From the NCBI GenBank assembly GCA_031363915.1, contig JANLVI010000007.1, positions 124,001-188,000 of the forward strand: a stretch of 64,000 bases of DNA. The letters run 5' to 3'. The notes below the pieces were generated by a model that saw nothing but the letters and a program-made list of their open reading frames with translations, searched no databases and was not told the origin of the DNA. Each line of letters begins with the position of its first letter. Position 1 is the stretch's first letter. This document shows positions 42,051 to 51,708 of this stretch, piece by piece. The position numbers and the translations under genes are program-made. The stretch is from JANLVI01 sp031363915. Its GTDB lineage: Bacteria > Vulcanimicrobiota > Vulcanimicrobiia > Vulcanimicrobiales > Vulcanimicrobiaceae.

Positions 42051-44306
42051 CTAGAAACTTTGACCGATCGCAAATGCGGTGTGCGCACCTTGGGAGCCAC
42101 GAGCGAAGTCGAGACGAATCGTGTGGAGCCCGAGCTGCGGGACATCGAATCGGAGTCCGACGCCGATGTCCGAGTGGAACGTGTAAGGATCGAGCGAGAT
42201 CAGTTTGCCGCTCAAGTCGGTCCCCTTGCCGCCGCGAATACGCGTGCCGCCGGTCTCGGCGAAGGTTGCAACCGAGAACTTGGCATCGGGCGTGAGCGGG
42301 ATGCGTAGTTCCGCCTGAAACAGCAGCGAGTCGGTTCCATAGAACGGATCGCGATACCCGCGCAAATCCTGATCGGAGAACGTCGCCAAACGGTTGGGCG
42401 GGATCGCGCCGGTCGACTGGATGGCTTTCCCGTGGATACCGAACGTCGCTGTTTTGAGCACCGGGAAAAACCGCGCCGCGTCGAGGGTGAAAATCGAGTA
42501 GTTGAAGTCCGAGCCGAGCCCGCGACCCGAGACTTCATCGGAGAGCGAGATGTTATTACCGGTGCGCGGATTGAAAATGTTGTTGCGCGTATCGCTGCCC
42601 AAACCAAAGACCAGACTGCGCAGGTTGTAGGGCTTGGTCGAATCGATGTTGGCAATCGAGGGGGCCTGGACGCCGAGCGCCGTGCCGCCGCCGACTTGGG
42701 TGTTCGTGCCGAACGGATTGCTCGTCGAGCCCGTGTTGAACGTGCCCAGCGCCGTCGACGATGAAGCGAAGTAATAGCCTGTCGGCAGCGAGGCGGCCGA
42801 TGCGACTTGCTGCACGTTGGCGCCAACCGAGCCGCGGAAGTAGTCGGTGAAGCGGCGGCCGATCGTTAGCGAGATGCCGTTGGAACGCGACTGGTAGTTC
42901 GAGACGATGCCGCCGAGCTGCGTGGAGTTGACGCTCGTCGGAACGAGCGCCACGCCTTGCGGAGCACCGATCGGGATGGGTGTCGGGGCGACGGACCCCG
43001 GTGAGGGCGCCGGGGTGGGCACCGCGTAGACCGGATAAAAGTTGAGGACTTGATTGGCGAAGACGGTCGCGCCGAGCGAGTATTTCTGTGATTTTTCGGT
43101 GTGGCCGACGTAAGGGACGTTAAGCGAAAACTGCGCGTCCGATGTGCGCGAGCCGCGCTCGACTCGGACCGATGCGCCGTTGCCGGTGCCGTTGACGTTA
43201 TTCTGTGAGTACGAAATCGTCCCGGTCAGACCTTGGCCGGTAATGCCGCCGGAGTACCCGGCGCCGACCTGCGCGGTACCGGTGCGCTGCTCTTTGACCA
43301 TCCAGTCCAGCGTGACGAGCGCGGCTTTTTTCGGATCCGGGCCGGGCTTGGTGTTGATTTCGACCTTCTCGAAGAAGCCAAGCGAGTTGAGGCGGTCGTA
43401 ATCGCGGCGCACGCCGCTCTCGGTGATGATCATGCCGGGCTTCAGACGCAGCTCGCGACGGATGACGTCATCGTGCGTGGTCGTGTTGCCGGTAATCTGC
43501 ACGGCGCCGACGCGCGCGACGTTGATGTTATAGCGCACGTCTGCCGCGCCCGTTTTCGTATCCGAGGTTGCGGGGTCGATGCCGGCATCAAAGTCGCCGA
43601 TGGAGAGGTCGTACTTCGCGTAGAGGACCTTCAGCGCGGCGTAATCTTTGTCGCGCGTCTCCTCGGAGAATGCCTGACCGGGCTTGGTCGCGAGCGCCCC
43701 GATAATGATGCTCGGCGCGAGGATGTGGTCGCCGTCGATGATGATTTTGCGGACCGTGAGGCCTTCGAGAATCGAGACCGAGATGACGCCGCTCGGGTCG
43801 ACTTTGAGGTCGTTGACGTGGTTGGAGACCTGCCCACCGTAGCCGATCTTGTCATAATACGAATTGATTTTGAGCACGTCCTGATGGAACGTGTTCGTAT
43901 TGAAGACCTGGCCGGTCGCCGAATCCATCAGCGCGAGCAAGGTCTCACTCGGCACGTGAATGTTGCCGTTGAAGGTGATGCGTGAGATGACGGGGTTCTC
44001 GATGACGCGGAAAGTAACCGCGATGCCGTCGGGACGCTGCTTGATCAGCGGCGGCGCCTGATCGGCGAAGAAACCGAGGTCGACGATCGCGGCGAGATCT
44101 TGTTCGACAATTTTGGGATCGAACGGATCGCCGACTTTCGTTTTGACCACCGCGAGGATTCGATCGCTCGGGACGTGGGCGTTTCCTGAGACCGCGACCG
44201 AGACGACGGGCGGGGCCGAAGGCGCCTGTTGCGCACTGACCGGGATGGCCAGGCCGAGGACCGTGACGAGAACCAGCGACGTCGCGCGGCGGGCAAAAAC
44301 GAACAT
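42051..44306 (-). CDS. bamA: Outer membrane protein assembly factor BamA
   Basis: 751 residues from the ATG at 44306, with GGAAAG about 7 nt upstream. A signal peptide ends near PVSAQQ. About four POTRA domains span residues 30-360, with recognisable starts at VSVAVSGNAHVPSDRI, ISRITFNGNIHVPSETL and VGAVQITGNTTTHDDVIRR. The C-terminal Omp85 barrel has DLRGYRDPFYGTDSLLFQAE and ends in a phenylalanine. The barrel carries a proline-rich insertion near residue 440, probably an outer loop. BamA folds beta-barrel proteins into the outer membrane, including the SLH porin. Proteobacterial BamA has five POTRAs; the count here is by eye. Confidence 0.92.
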   Translation of the reverse strand: MFVFARRATSLVLVTVLGLAIPVSAQQAPSAPPVVSVAVSGNAHVPSDRILAVVKTKVGDPFDPKIVEQDLAAIVDLGFFADQAPPLIKQRPDGIAVTFRVIENPVISRITFNGNIHVPSETLLALMDSATGQVFNTNTFHQDVLKINSYYDKIGYGGQVSNHVNDLKVDPSGVISVSILEGLTVRKIIIDGDHILAPSIIIGALATKPGQAFSEETRDKDYAALKVLYAKYDLSIGDFDAGIDPATSDTKTGAADVRYNINVARVGAVQITGNTTTHDDVIRRELRLKPGMIITESGVRRDYDRLNSLGFFEKVEINTKPGPDPKKAALVTLDWMVKEQRTGTAQVGAGYSGGITGQGLTGTISYSQNNVNGTGNGASVRVERGSRTSDAQFSLNVPYVGHTEKSQKYSLGATVFANQVLNFYPVYAVPTPAPSPGSVAPTPIPIGAPQGVALVPTSVNSTQLGGIVSNYQSRSNGISLTIGRRFTDYFRGSVGANVQQVASAASLPTGYYFASSSTALGTFNTGSTSNPFGTNTQVGGGTALGVQAPSIANIDSTKPYNLRSLVFGLGSDTRNNIFNPRTGNNISLSDEVSGRGLGSDFNYSIFTLDAARFFPVLKTATFGIHGKAIQSTGAIPPNRLATFSDQDLRGYRDPFYGTDSLLFQAELRIPLTPDAKFSVATFAETGGTRIRGGKGTDLSGKLISLDPYTFHSDIGVGLRFDVPQLGLHTIRLDFARGSQGAHTAFAIGQSF

Positions 44307-44360
44307 AGGCAACTTTCCTTTAGAGTACTTAGCCGACTTCAGCGAGCGGCTACCGGGAAA

Positions 44361-44499
44361 CGTTGGAACACCCGTGGGTGTTCCGACGTGAGCCCCTCGT
44401 GGGGGCGCGCAAAGCGCGGACGCATCGGCGGGCGTGCTCGTCCCAGCGTCCGAGTTTTTGGGTGGCGGAGGTCAGGCCCTCCCCGGTATCCGCTGACCT
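44361..44499 (-). promoter_or_regulatory. Cluster of inverted repeats between tamB and bamA
   Basis: The tamB-bamA gap is the only one of about 190 bp between dnaA-gyrB and lptF. It contains GGAACACCC-GT-GGGTGTTCC (44365-44384, perfect 9-bp arms), GCCCC/GGGGC and CGCGC-AAA-GCGCG just after it, and AGGTCAG/CTGACCT (44469-44475 and 44493-44499) overlapping the tamB stop. None has a T-tract, so they are poor intrinsic terminators. They could be mRNA-processing or stability hairpins, an operator, or mark a separate bamA promoter. Confidence 0.45.
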
Positions 44500-47400
44500 T
44501 ACTTGAAAAACTTTTGAAAATTCAGGGCAAATCCGTCACGGCCGCCGAGCGGTTGCCCGGCACTGATGCGGCTCGACGCATTGATCGACGAGGTCGCGCC
44601 GGCTCCAAACGCCGCGGTACTCCCGGCCTGCGTGAACACCGTGAGCTGGATCGCCGTCGTCCCGTTCGGACGCGCTTCGAAGCCGAATGTTTGCCGGTAC
44701 GGGTAGGCCAGGGTCTCGCCATACACGGCGTAGACGTTTTTCCGCAGGGCCTCGCGGGCGTTGAATCCGATGTTTCCGGCATTGTTGATCGTCACGCCGA
44801 GGTCGCTGACGCCAAGGGCCCCGCCGAAGATATTCGCGATCGGCGAGATGAGGCGCTGGCTTATCTGTCCGTTGAGAATGTTGAGGACCTCGGTATTGAG
44901 CGAGGTCTGGCCGGCGGCGAGCCCCCCCGAGAGGTTGGGCGGGAGGAGCACATTGGATTCGCCCGGGGTGCCGCGCAAGACGGGCACGTTCGTCCCCCGG
45001 CGGTTGAAGTCGACGACGCCCGCGCCCAGGACTTGCGCATCGAAGAGCAAGCCAAGGATCTTCTCTTGCGAATAGGCGGGCACCGATTCGTAGGACGTTC
45101 GCACGTTGTCGGCGGGACCGTCGATCTGGATCGTGATGTCGGCCGTTCCGGCGTCGTTGCGCAGGCGATTGGGATCGGGGTTGGCGACATGCGTGGATGC
45201 GCGCAGATCGATCGTCGGCACGATTCCCGCGGTCGGGTCGAACGCGACCGTCGCGTCCGTCACGCGGAAGACCCGGTTGTATGAGGAGAACGTGCCACCG
45301 CCCGTCGAGACGATCTCGCCCGCAAGAGTCGGATGCGCGAGCGTCCCGCCGAGCGTCACGGCGCCTCTCGCCCCGATATCGATGAGCGGCGAACGCACGC
45401 GTACGTTGCGCTCCGACTGCACGCGCAGTGCAAAGCCCAGGTCGAACGGCGGCTTTTCCATCGCGACCGGCGCGTTGCCGGGATAGTAGAGCGCAGCGAA
45501 CGGGATCGTCGCATCGCTCAGTGCGAGGGAACCCGAGAGTCGCGGAAGCGTCGCCGTACTCTCGAGTTTGAGCGTGCCGCCGACCGAACCGCGTCCGTAC
45601 GCCGGGAAGTTCAGCCCCGCATGCGCCGCGCGCACATCGAGGACGTACGAACTCTGGGTCCCGTTTGCAAAGGGCAGGATCAGCAAACCGGTTGCATCGA
45701 GCGTTCCGCCGCCGGCGTCGGCGTGCATGGCCTGCAGCGCAACCGACGACCCAGCGAAAGCGAGCGTGCCGCTGATCCGATCGATCGCTTCGTTCTGAAG
45801 CGGTGAGCGAATCGAGCCGTTCGCAAGCCCGAGTGATCCGATCAATCGCGGTGCTTCCAGGGTTCCGCTCACGCCGAAGCGGCCCTCGAGCGTGCCGCCG
45901 AGCTGCGTTCCGCTTGGCAAGAGCGTCGAAAATTGCGCGAGATCGACGGCCTTCGCCGTGACGTCGAAATCGAGGGGCGCGTTCTTCGGACCGAGGCTCT
46001 TCGTCGCGGGCGAGAGCGGCAAGGCGCCGGCGAGAAACGCCGTTCCTTTGGTGAGCGTAAACTCGATATCGCGCACGGTGAGCGTGCGTTCGTCGAATGC
46101 GAGCGCGCCGACCGTGCGCGGTACGACGAGCGACCCGTATCGGCCGCGTTCGATATCGAACCCCGCCTCGAACATCGGATGCGCGAGCGAGCCGTGCACG
46201 CGCACTTCGGATTCGAGCGTCCCGCCGACGTCGGTGCCGCCAGAGCCCGCAGCAAAGCGATGTACGATCTTCCCGATATCCGGCGCGTTTGCGTGAACGG
46301 CGAATTTCAGCGGCGCGTTTGCCGTGAGCGCAAACGAACCCGCGGCACTCAGCGAGACGAACGGCAGATCGAGATTCGCGGCGGTGATTTGCGTGCGCGT
46401 TCCGACCGAATCGGCGCGCACGGAGAACCGATCGATCGGAACTTGCGCGTACGAACCTTGCGTGAGCCGCGCGTCGCTCGTAATGGCAAGCCCGGGGGCC
46501 ACGCCCACGACGTGCGCCGTCGCATCGACCTTGCCGAGGATCGGTAAGGCGATGCCGAGCGCGGGCAGCCACGTTTTCAAATCGACGCGGGAGAGCCTCG
46601 TATCAGCATCGTAACGGGCGTGCGCGAACGCCGCGATCGGATCGCGCAACGCCGGCGCAATCGTTCCCCGAGCGGTGAACGCTCCAGCCGGTCCGTCGAC
46701 GTCGATCGCACCGTGAATTCGGCGGCCTTGCATGTGCCAAGCGCCGCTTGCGTTTCCGAAGAGTAGGCGCCGATAGCGGAGGTCGCCGAGTGCGAGCCGA
46801 CCGCTTGTGAGAATCAGATGCGCGGCGTCGGTTGAAAACGCGATGCCGAGCGGCCCGTGTCCGGCGAGCGTGTCGCCTTCGTCGAAGAAGTCGTTGAAAT
46901 CGGCCAGATCCACGTTTGGTGAGACGATCTGCACGCGCGTCTCTCCGGCACGCACAGAGCCAGCAAAATCGAGTCCTGTGGTCCCGACATCAACGTGCCC
47001 TAGGCGCGCGTTCGCGCCGTTCGCATCGACCGCGAGCGTCGCACGGCCGTGCCGAAAATTCAATCCGTTGTACAGCCCTTCGGCCACGACGACATGCCCC
47101 ACGACGGCCGGACGATTACCGGTGCCCGTAATGCGCACCGCCGCATCGAAACTGCCGTCGAGCGGGACGCTTGCGAATCCGAACGCACGCCGAAGCGTGC
47201 GGATATCACCCTCGGGGATTCGCGCATCGATCGCGTAGCGCGGATTCGCACCGAGGCTCGACACGGTCCCGCCAAAGAATCCGTACGTACCGCCGAATGC
47301 ACCGATACCGGAGCGGATCGCGATGTCCCGCGCCGCGAAGTCCACGCTCGCGTCGCCATCGAGCGTATAGGCTCCGATGCGTCCGCGCGAGACGAGCACG

Positions 47401-49703
47401 TCGCCCGCGAAGCGCGGCCCTTCGCGTGCGAATTGACCCAGACCGAAAAACGAAACGGAACCGCCGGTGAGCGGTCCGCCGGCGGCATGCAGCAGATCGG
47501 CGGAGATGCCCGCGGCCGAGAGCGCAAAATCGGAACCGTGCTGAACGGCGACTGCATCTTGCAAACCGATCGTGGCGCGAGCGGCATACAGTGTCGCATG
47601 ACCGGCACCGTCGATCGTAATCGTGCCGGCGCCCGCGCCGACCGGAACGCCTTGCACGCTCACGCCGCGCAGCTGCACGCCATCGGTTTGCACGACCGTC
47701 GTTTTCCCGATCTGCACGCTCATGGGGCCATCCACCGCACCGCGCGCGCCAAGATCGCCAGTCAGAGGCCGCAGTTGCGCGAGATCACCCGTGTACGTGC
47801 CTTGCAGATCCACGGCTTCCGCGGCAATCGAGACATCGCCGCGGAACCGGCCGATGCTGCCGTCGAGATCGACGTTGGTCAGCGCGAGTGCATCGAGCGT
47901 TCCCGCAAGATCCGCGCGGCCCGTGCCGACGGGTTTCCCCTCGATCCGGAGGTCGCGCGCGACGAGGGTCCCCGCAACGCCGAAGATATTGGGCGTCCCT
48001 GCGCCCACGACACGTCCGCCGACGATCCCGGCAATCGGAGGAAACTCCGGTAGTTTCACGCCGGGTAGCACGGTCGTGCGTTTCGCGAGCACCGGGTATG
48101 CATCGGCGATCGCCCACAGTCCGCTCGAACTCGAATCGCGCTCGATGCGATACCCCGCGTGCAGCGTGCCGCCCTCGCGCGTAAGATCGAGTGGACCGAT
48201 TTCGCCGCGACCTTGCGGATCGAGCGCAAAAAAGCCGGACGCGCTGTTGCCCGCGCCGCTTGCGCTCAGCACACCGCGCGTCCCGATCGCATCGTCCACA
48301 CCGGTGAGCAAACCCACGACCTCGACGCGTGCGCCGGGCAACAGATTCTCGGTATACGGTAACGCGTCTGCCGCAGCGCTCGCACGGACGGCGAGCAACG
48401 TGCCTGTTTTCTTTTCCAAGACGAACCGGCCGTCGATCGACGTGCCGATCCCCGCGTACGTCCCGTGAACGTTGCCGAGCAGCGCGTAGTCATCGTAGAT
48501 CGCGACGAGACCGTGCAGGCCGCGAATCGGAAATTTATCGTACGTAGCGGCGGGCGCATCGACGGCGATGATGATGAGTGGATCGTCGATCGCATTTTCG
48601 ATGAGCGCTTGAATTTGGGTGTGCCCGCGCACCGGTTCGTTCCGCGCGAATCGGAGGATCGACCGCACGTCGTGCAGATCGCCCGCACCGCGCACGGCCA
48701 GACGAAAGACGGGCTTCTCGAAATTCGAGATGCCGCCGCGGGCGGTAATCGGCGACCCGCCGAGATCCGCGCGCACATCGCGCGTCGCAAGGCCGCCGTC
48801 GGTGAGGACGAGCATCCCGCGAAGTCGACGGATCGGCTGCGCAAGTGCGTGGATCGCAAGTTCGCCCTCCCGCACGCGCGTCGATCCGCCGAGATGATAG
48901 TCGATGTCGCGATCGAGCCGAATACCAAGCGCGTAGAGGCGCAAGTCGAGGTCATCGGCGATGCCGGCCTCAAAGCGCACCGCTTCCGCGTGGATGACAA
49001 ACGATAAGAGACCGCGCACAGGAACCGACGCGGCGCGAAGACGGTGCGCGGCATACCCTTTCGTGTAGTCGATCGTCGTTCGCAACTCCAGGGGATAGCG
49101 CCGCAAGGGCGCGCTTGCGCGCTCGCGCGCGAGGTAGACGGCATCCACTCGCGCGCGCGTACGCGAATTGCTCTGCACGGTCGCATCGGCCGAGACGTGT
49201 TCGAAGCGCTGATCGACCAAGTCGCGGGCACTCGCGGCGTCGTCGTGCAGCACGATCGTTCCCTCACGAACGCGCACGTCGAAGAGCAGCGGCGCCGATG
49301 CATCGCGCGTGGAGCGCGGCACGCTCGCCGAGGACCCGAAGTAGCGCGAGAGATTGTAGCTGCCGTCGCGGTGGCGAACGAGGTAGATCGTCGGCCGATC
49401 GAGCGCGAGGGAGACGAACCCAAAGCGGTGTTGTCCGCCCGGGAAGAGGTCGCGCAGCGCGTAGGAAAAATCGACGCGCTGCGCTTCGAGGACGGGATCA
49501 CCCGCGCGACCCACTCGCACGTTCAGGAGTGCACCGTGAGTGTTGCCCAGGCGCAACTCCGAAAAGCGGACGTCGTATCCGGTGACTGAGGCGAGCGTAC
49601 GGCTCACGACGAACGCCGCGAGCGCGTGGCGCGCGATGATGACCGCGATGACGAGCAGGCTAAGGCCGAGCGCGTAAAGCGAACGGCGTGCCGCTTTGCT
49701 CAC
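44499..49703 (-). CDS. tamB: Translocation/lipid-transport protein TamB (AsmA-like, DUF490)
   Basis: 1734 residues from a GTG at 49703. One N-terminal transmembrane helix (LYALGLSLLVIAVIIARHAL) is followed by some 1,650 residues of repetitive beta-strand sequence forming an extended groove. The C-terminal DUF490 region has VSTGGGTFSSYNRVFRVTDA, EKILGLLFDAQVLG and the final segment FALNFQKFFK. TamB-type proteins bridge inner and outer membranes for phospholipid transport and assist BamA-family proteins. Proteobacterial TamB is about 1,260 aa, so this is long, with a larger predicted span. It starts 12 bp after gyrB and is followed by bamA; TamA is not in the window. Confidence 0.88.
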   Translation of the reverse strand: MSKAARRSLYALGLSLLVIAVIIARHALAAFVVSRTLASVTGYDVRFSELRLGNTHGALLNVRVGRAGDPVLEAQRVDFSYALRDLFPGGQHRFGFVSLALDRPTIYLVRHRDGSYNLSRYFGSSASVPRSTRDASAPLLFDVRVREGTIVLHDDAASARDLVDQRFEHVSADATVQSNSRTRARVDAVYLARERASAPLRRYPLELRTTIDYTKGYAAHRLRAASVPVRGLLSFVIHAEAVRFEAGIADDLDLRLYALGIRLDRDIDYHLGGSTRVREGELAIHALAQPIRRLRGMLVLTDGGLATRDVRADLGGSPITARGGISNFEKPVFRLAVRGAGDLHDVRSILRFARNEPVRGHTQIQALIENAIDDPLIIIAVDAPAATYDKFPIRGLHGLVAIYDDYALLGNVHGTYAGIGTSIDGRFVLEKKTGTLLAVRASAAADALPYTENLLPGARVEVVGLLTGVDDAIGTRGVLSASGAGNSASGFFALDPQGRGEIGPLDLTREGGTLHAGYRIERDSSSSGLWAIADAYPVLAKRTTVLPGVKLPEFPPIAGIVGGRVVGAGTPNIFGVAGTLVARDLRIEGKPVGTGRADLAGTLDALALTNVDLDGSIGRFRGDVSIAAEAVDLQGTYTGDLAQLRPLTGDLGARGAVDGPMSVQIGKTTVVQTDGVQLRGVSVQGVPVGAGAGTITIDGAGHATLYAARATIGLQDAVAVQHGSDFALSAAGISADLLHAAGGPLTGGSVSFFGLGQFAREGPRFAGDVLVSRGRIGAYTLDGDASVDFAARDIAIRSGIGAFGGTYGFFGGTVSSLGANPRYAIDARIPEGDIRTLRRAFGFASVPLDGSFDAAVRITGTGNRPAVVGHVVVAEGLYNGLNFRHGRATLAVDANGANARLGHVDVGTTGLDFAGSVRAGETRVQIVSPNVDLADFNDFFDEGDTLAGHGPLGIAFSTDAAHLILTSGRLALGDLRYRRLLFGNASGAWHMQGRRIHGAIDVDGPAGAFTARGTIAPALRDPIAAFAHARYDADTRLSRVDLKTWLPALGIALPILGKVDATAHVVGVAPGLAITSDARLTQGSYAQVPIDRFSVRADSVGTRTQITAANLDLPFVSLSAAGSFALTANAPLKFAVHANAPDIGKIVHRFAAGSGGTDVGGTLESEVRVHGSLAHPMFEAGFDIERGRYGSLVVPRTVGALAFDERTLTVRDIEFTLTKGTAFLAGALPLSPATKSLGPKNAPLDFDVTAKAVDLAQFSTLLPSGTQLGGTLEGRFGVSGTLEAPRLIGSLGLANGSIRSPLQNEAIDRISGTLAFAGSSVALQAMHADAGGGTLDATGLLILPFANGTQSSYVLDVRAAHAGLNFPAYGRGSVGGTLKLESTATLPRLSGSLALSDATIPFAALYYPGNAPVAMEKPPFDLGFALRVQSERNVRVRSPLIDIGARGAVTLGGTLAHPTLAGEIVSTGGGTFSSYNRVFRVTDATVAFDPTAGIVPTIDLRASTHVANPDPNRLRNDAGTADITIQIDGPADNVRTSYESVPAYSQEKILGLLFDAQVLGAGVVDFNRRGTNVPVLRGTPGESNVLLPPNLSGGLAAGQTSLNTEVLNILNGQISQRLISPIANIFGGALGVSDLGVTINNAGNIGFNAREALRKNVYAVYGETLAYPYRQTFGFEARPNGTTAIQLTVFTQAGSTAAFGAGATSSINASSRISAGQPLGGRDGFALNFQKFFK

Positions 49704-49715
49704 GGCGTACGTCGC

Positions 49716-51611
49716 TTACAAGTCGAGATTCTTGACGCTGCGGGCAAAGGTTTGAATGAATTCTTTGCGCGGCTCGACTTTGTCGCCCATGAGCGTGACG
49801 AACATTTCATCGGCGGCAACAGCGTCTTCGAGCGTGACTTGTTTGAGGCGGCGGTGGCCGACTTCCATCGTCGTCACGGCGAGCTGCTCGGCATCCATTT
49901 CGCCCAAACCCTTGTATTGCTGAATCATGAAATCTTTGGGGTCGCGTCCGTCGAATATTTTGTTCAGCTCGTCTTCGTTGTACGCATACGCCTGCATCTT
50001 GCCGCGTTTTACGCCGTAGAGCGGCGGCTGCGCGATATACACGTACCCTTTTTCGATCAGCGCCTTCATCTGATTGTAGAAGAACGTCAAGAGCAGCGTG
50101 CGGATGTGCGAGCCGTCGACGTCAGCGTCGGTCATGATGATGATTTTGTGGTAGCGCAGTTTCTCGCTATTGAATTCATCGCCGAATCCCGTACCGAACG
50201 CCGTAATCATCGTCCGAATTTCTTCATTCGAGAGCACTTTGTCTAACCGCGCCTTCTGCACGTTGATGATCTTGCCGCGCAAAGGCAGAATCGCTTGCGT
50301 GTTCGGATCGCGTCCGCCCTTGGCCGTACCGCCGGCCGAGTCGCCTTCGACGAGGAATATCTCCGAGAGCGCGGGGTCCTGATTCTTACAGTCGACGAGC
50401 TTCCCGGGCAGGCCGCTGCCTTCGAGCGAGTTCTTGCGCCGCGTGAGGTCGCGCGCTTTCTTTGCCGCTTCGCGCGCACGCGATGCCATCATACATTTCT
50501 CGACGATCGCCCGCGCGACTTTGGGCGTCTCCTCGAAGAAGAACTCCATCCGTTCGCTCACGAGCGAATACACGATCGTGCGCACGCGCGCGTTGCCGAG
50601 CTTGGTCTTGGTCTGACCTTCGAACTGCGGCTCTTGCAGCTTCACCGAGACGACGGCGGTCAGGCCTTCCATGCAGTCGTCGGTTGAAAGGTTGCCGTCG
50701 GCTTCTTTGAGCATGCCGCGTTTCTTCGCGTACGTGTTCACGGCATTGGTGACGGCCGTACGGAAGCCCAGCAAATGCATGCCGCCTTCGATCGTATTGA
50801 TGTTGTTGGCAAACGAGTACACGCTCTCGGTGTACGCGTCGGCCCACTGCAGCGCGCATTCGATGACGACCGACTCGCGTTCGCCGTTGGTCGAGATGAT
50901 GTCGTGCAGCGGATCTTTCTTCTCGTTCAGATACTCGACGAACGAGATGATGCCGCCCTCGTACACGAACGTGCGCTCACGCGGTTCTTCGGGACGTTCG
51001 TCGCGCAGCGTGATCGCAAGGCCACGGTTGAGGAACGCCAGTTCGCGCATGCGCTTCTGAAGAATGTCCCAGTGGAAATCGAGCGTCTCGAAGACTTCGG
51101 GGTCGGGCTTGAACCACTGATACGTTCCCGTACCTTCGGCCTTGCCGATCTTCTGGAGCTTCTGCGCGGTGAGACCGCGTGCGAATTTGATTTCGTACAG
51201 ATTTCCATTGCGTTTGACGCGCGAGGTCATCTCGATGGAGAGCGCGTTGACAACCGAGATGCCGACGCCGTGCAAGCCGCCCGAAACTTTGTAGCCGCCT
51301 TTGCCGAACTTGCCGCCGGCATGAAGGATCGTCATGATCACTTCGATCGCGGGCATCTTCTCCTCGGCATGCATGTCGACGGGGATGCCGCGGCCGTCGT
51401 CTTCGACGGAGACCGAGCCGTCTTTGTAAATCGTGACGGCGATCTTGGTGGCGTGGCCGGCGAGTGCTTCGTCGACCGAGTTGTCGACGGCTTCGTACAC
51501 GAGCTGATGGAGGCCGCGCTCGCTGGTGTTCCCGATATACATGCCGGGACGCTTGCGGACGGCCTCGAGGCCTTTAAGGACCTCGATCTGCTCGGAATTA
51601 TAGTCTTGCAA
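49716..51611 (-). CDS. gyrB: DNA gyrase subunit B
   Basis: 631 residues from a TTG at 51611 (QDYNSEQIEVLKGLEAVRKR), preceded by AAGAGA; no ATG is available without losing this conserved N-terminus. The GHKL ATP site is EAVDNSVDEALAG, DDGRGIPVD and GGLHGVGISVVNALS. Toprim motifs are EGDSAGGTAKGGRD and MTDADVDGSHIRTLLLTFF. The Gram-positive-like length, without the extra insertion of E. coli GyrB (804 aa), is typical outside proteobacteria. ParE cannot be fully excluded, but the origin location supports GyrB. gyrA is not in the window. Confidence 0.93.
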   Translation of the reverse strand: MQDYNSEQIEVLKGLEAVRKRPGMYIGNTSERGLHQLVYEAVDNSVDEALAGHATKIAVTIYKDGSVSVEDDGRGIPVDMHAEEKMPAIEVIMTILHAGGKFGKGGYKVSGGLHGVGISVVNALSIEMTSRVKRNGNLYEIKFARGLTAQKLQKIGKAEGTGTYQWFKPDPEVFETLDFHWDILQKRMRELAFLNRGLAITLRDERPEEPRERTFVYEGGIISFVEYLNEKKDPLHDIISTNGERESVVIECALQWADAYTESVYSFANNINTIEGGMHLLGFRTAVTNAVNTYAKKRGMLKEADGNLSTDDCMEGLTAVVSVKLQEPQFEGQTKTKLGNARVRTIVYSLVSERMEFFFEETPKVARAIVEKCMMASRAREAAKKARDLTRRKNSLEGSGLPGKLVDCKNQDPALSEIFLVEGDSAGGTAKGGRDPNTQAILPLRGKIINVQKARLDKVLSNEEIRTMITAFGTGFGDEFNSEKLRYHKIIIMTDADVDGSHIRTLLLTFFYNQMKALIEKGYVYIAQPPLYGVKRGKMQAYAYNEDELNKIFDGRDPKDFMIQQYKGLGEMDAEQLAVTTMEVGHRRLKQVTLEDAVAADEMFVTLMGDKVEPRKEFIQTFARSVKNLDL

Positions 51612-51708
51612 TTGGTGTCTCTTGGTGGCGTTCTAGGTGCGGCGGTAGCCCGGGTCGACCCGGCACGCTCAAGGGGATTCCCCCAATACACTCTCTTCAA
51701 CGTAAGTC

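Noticed and set aside
44361..44384. GGAACACCC/GGGTGTTCC hairpin as an intrinsic terminator after tamB
   Set aside because: No T-rich tract follows on either strand, so I list it as regulatory or unknown only.
44536..46572. 678-codon alternative minus frame inside tamB
   Set aside because: Arginine-rich shadow in a frame overlapping the well-supported TamB C-terminal domain.
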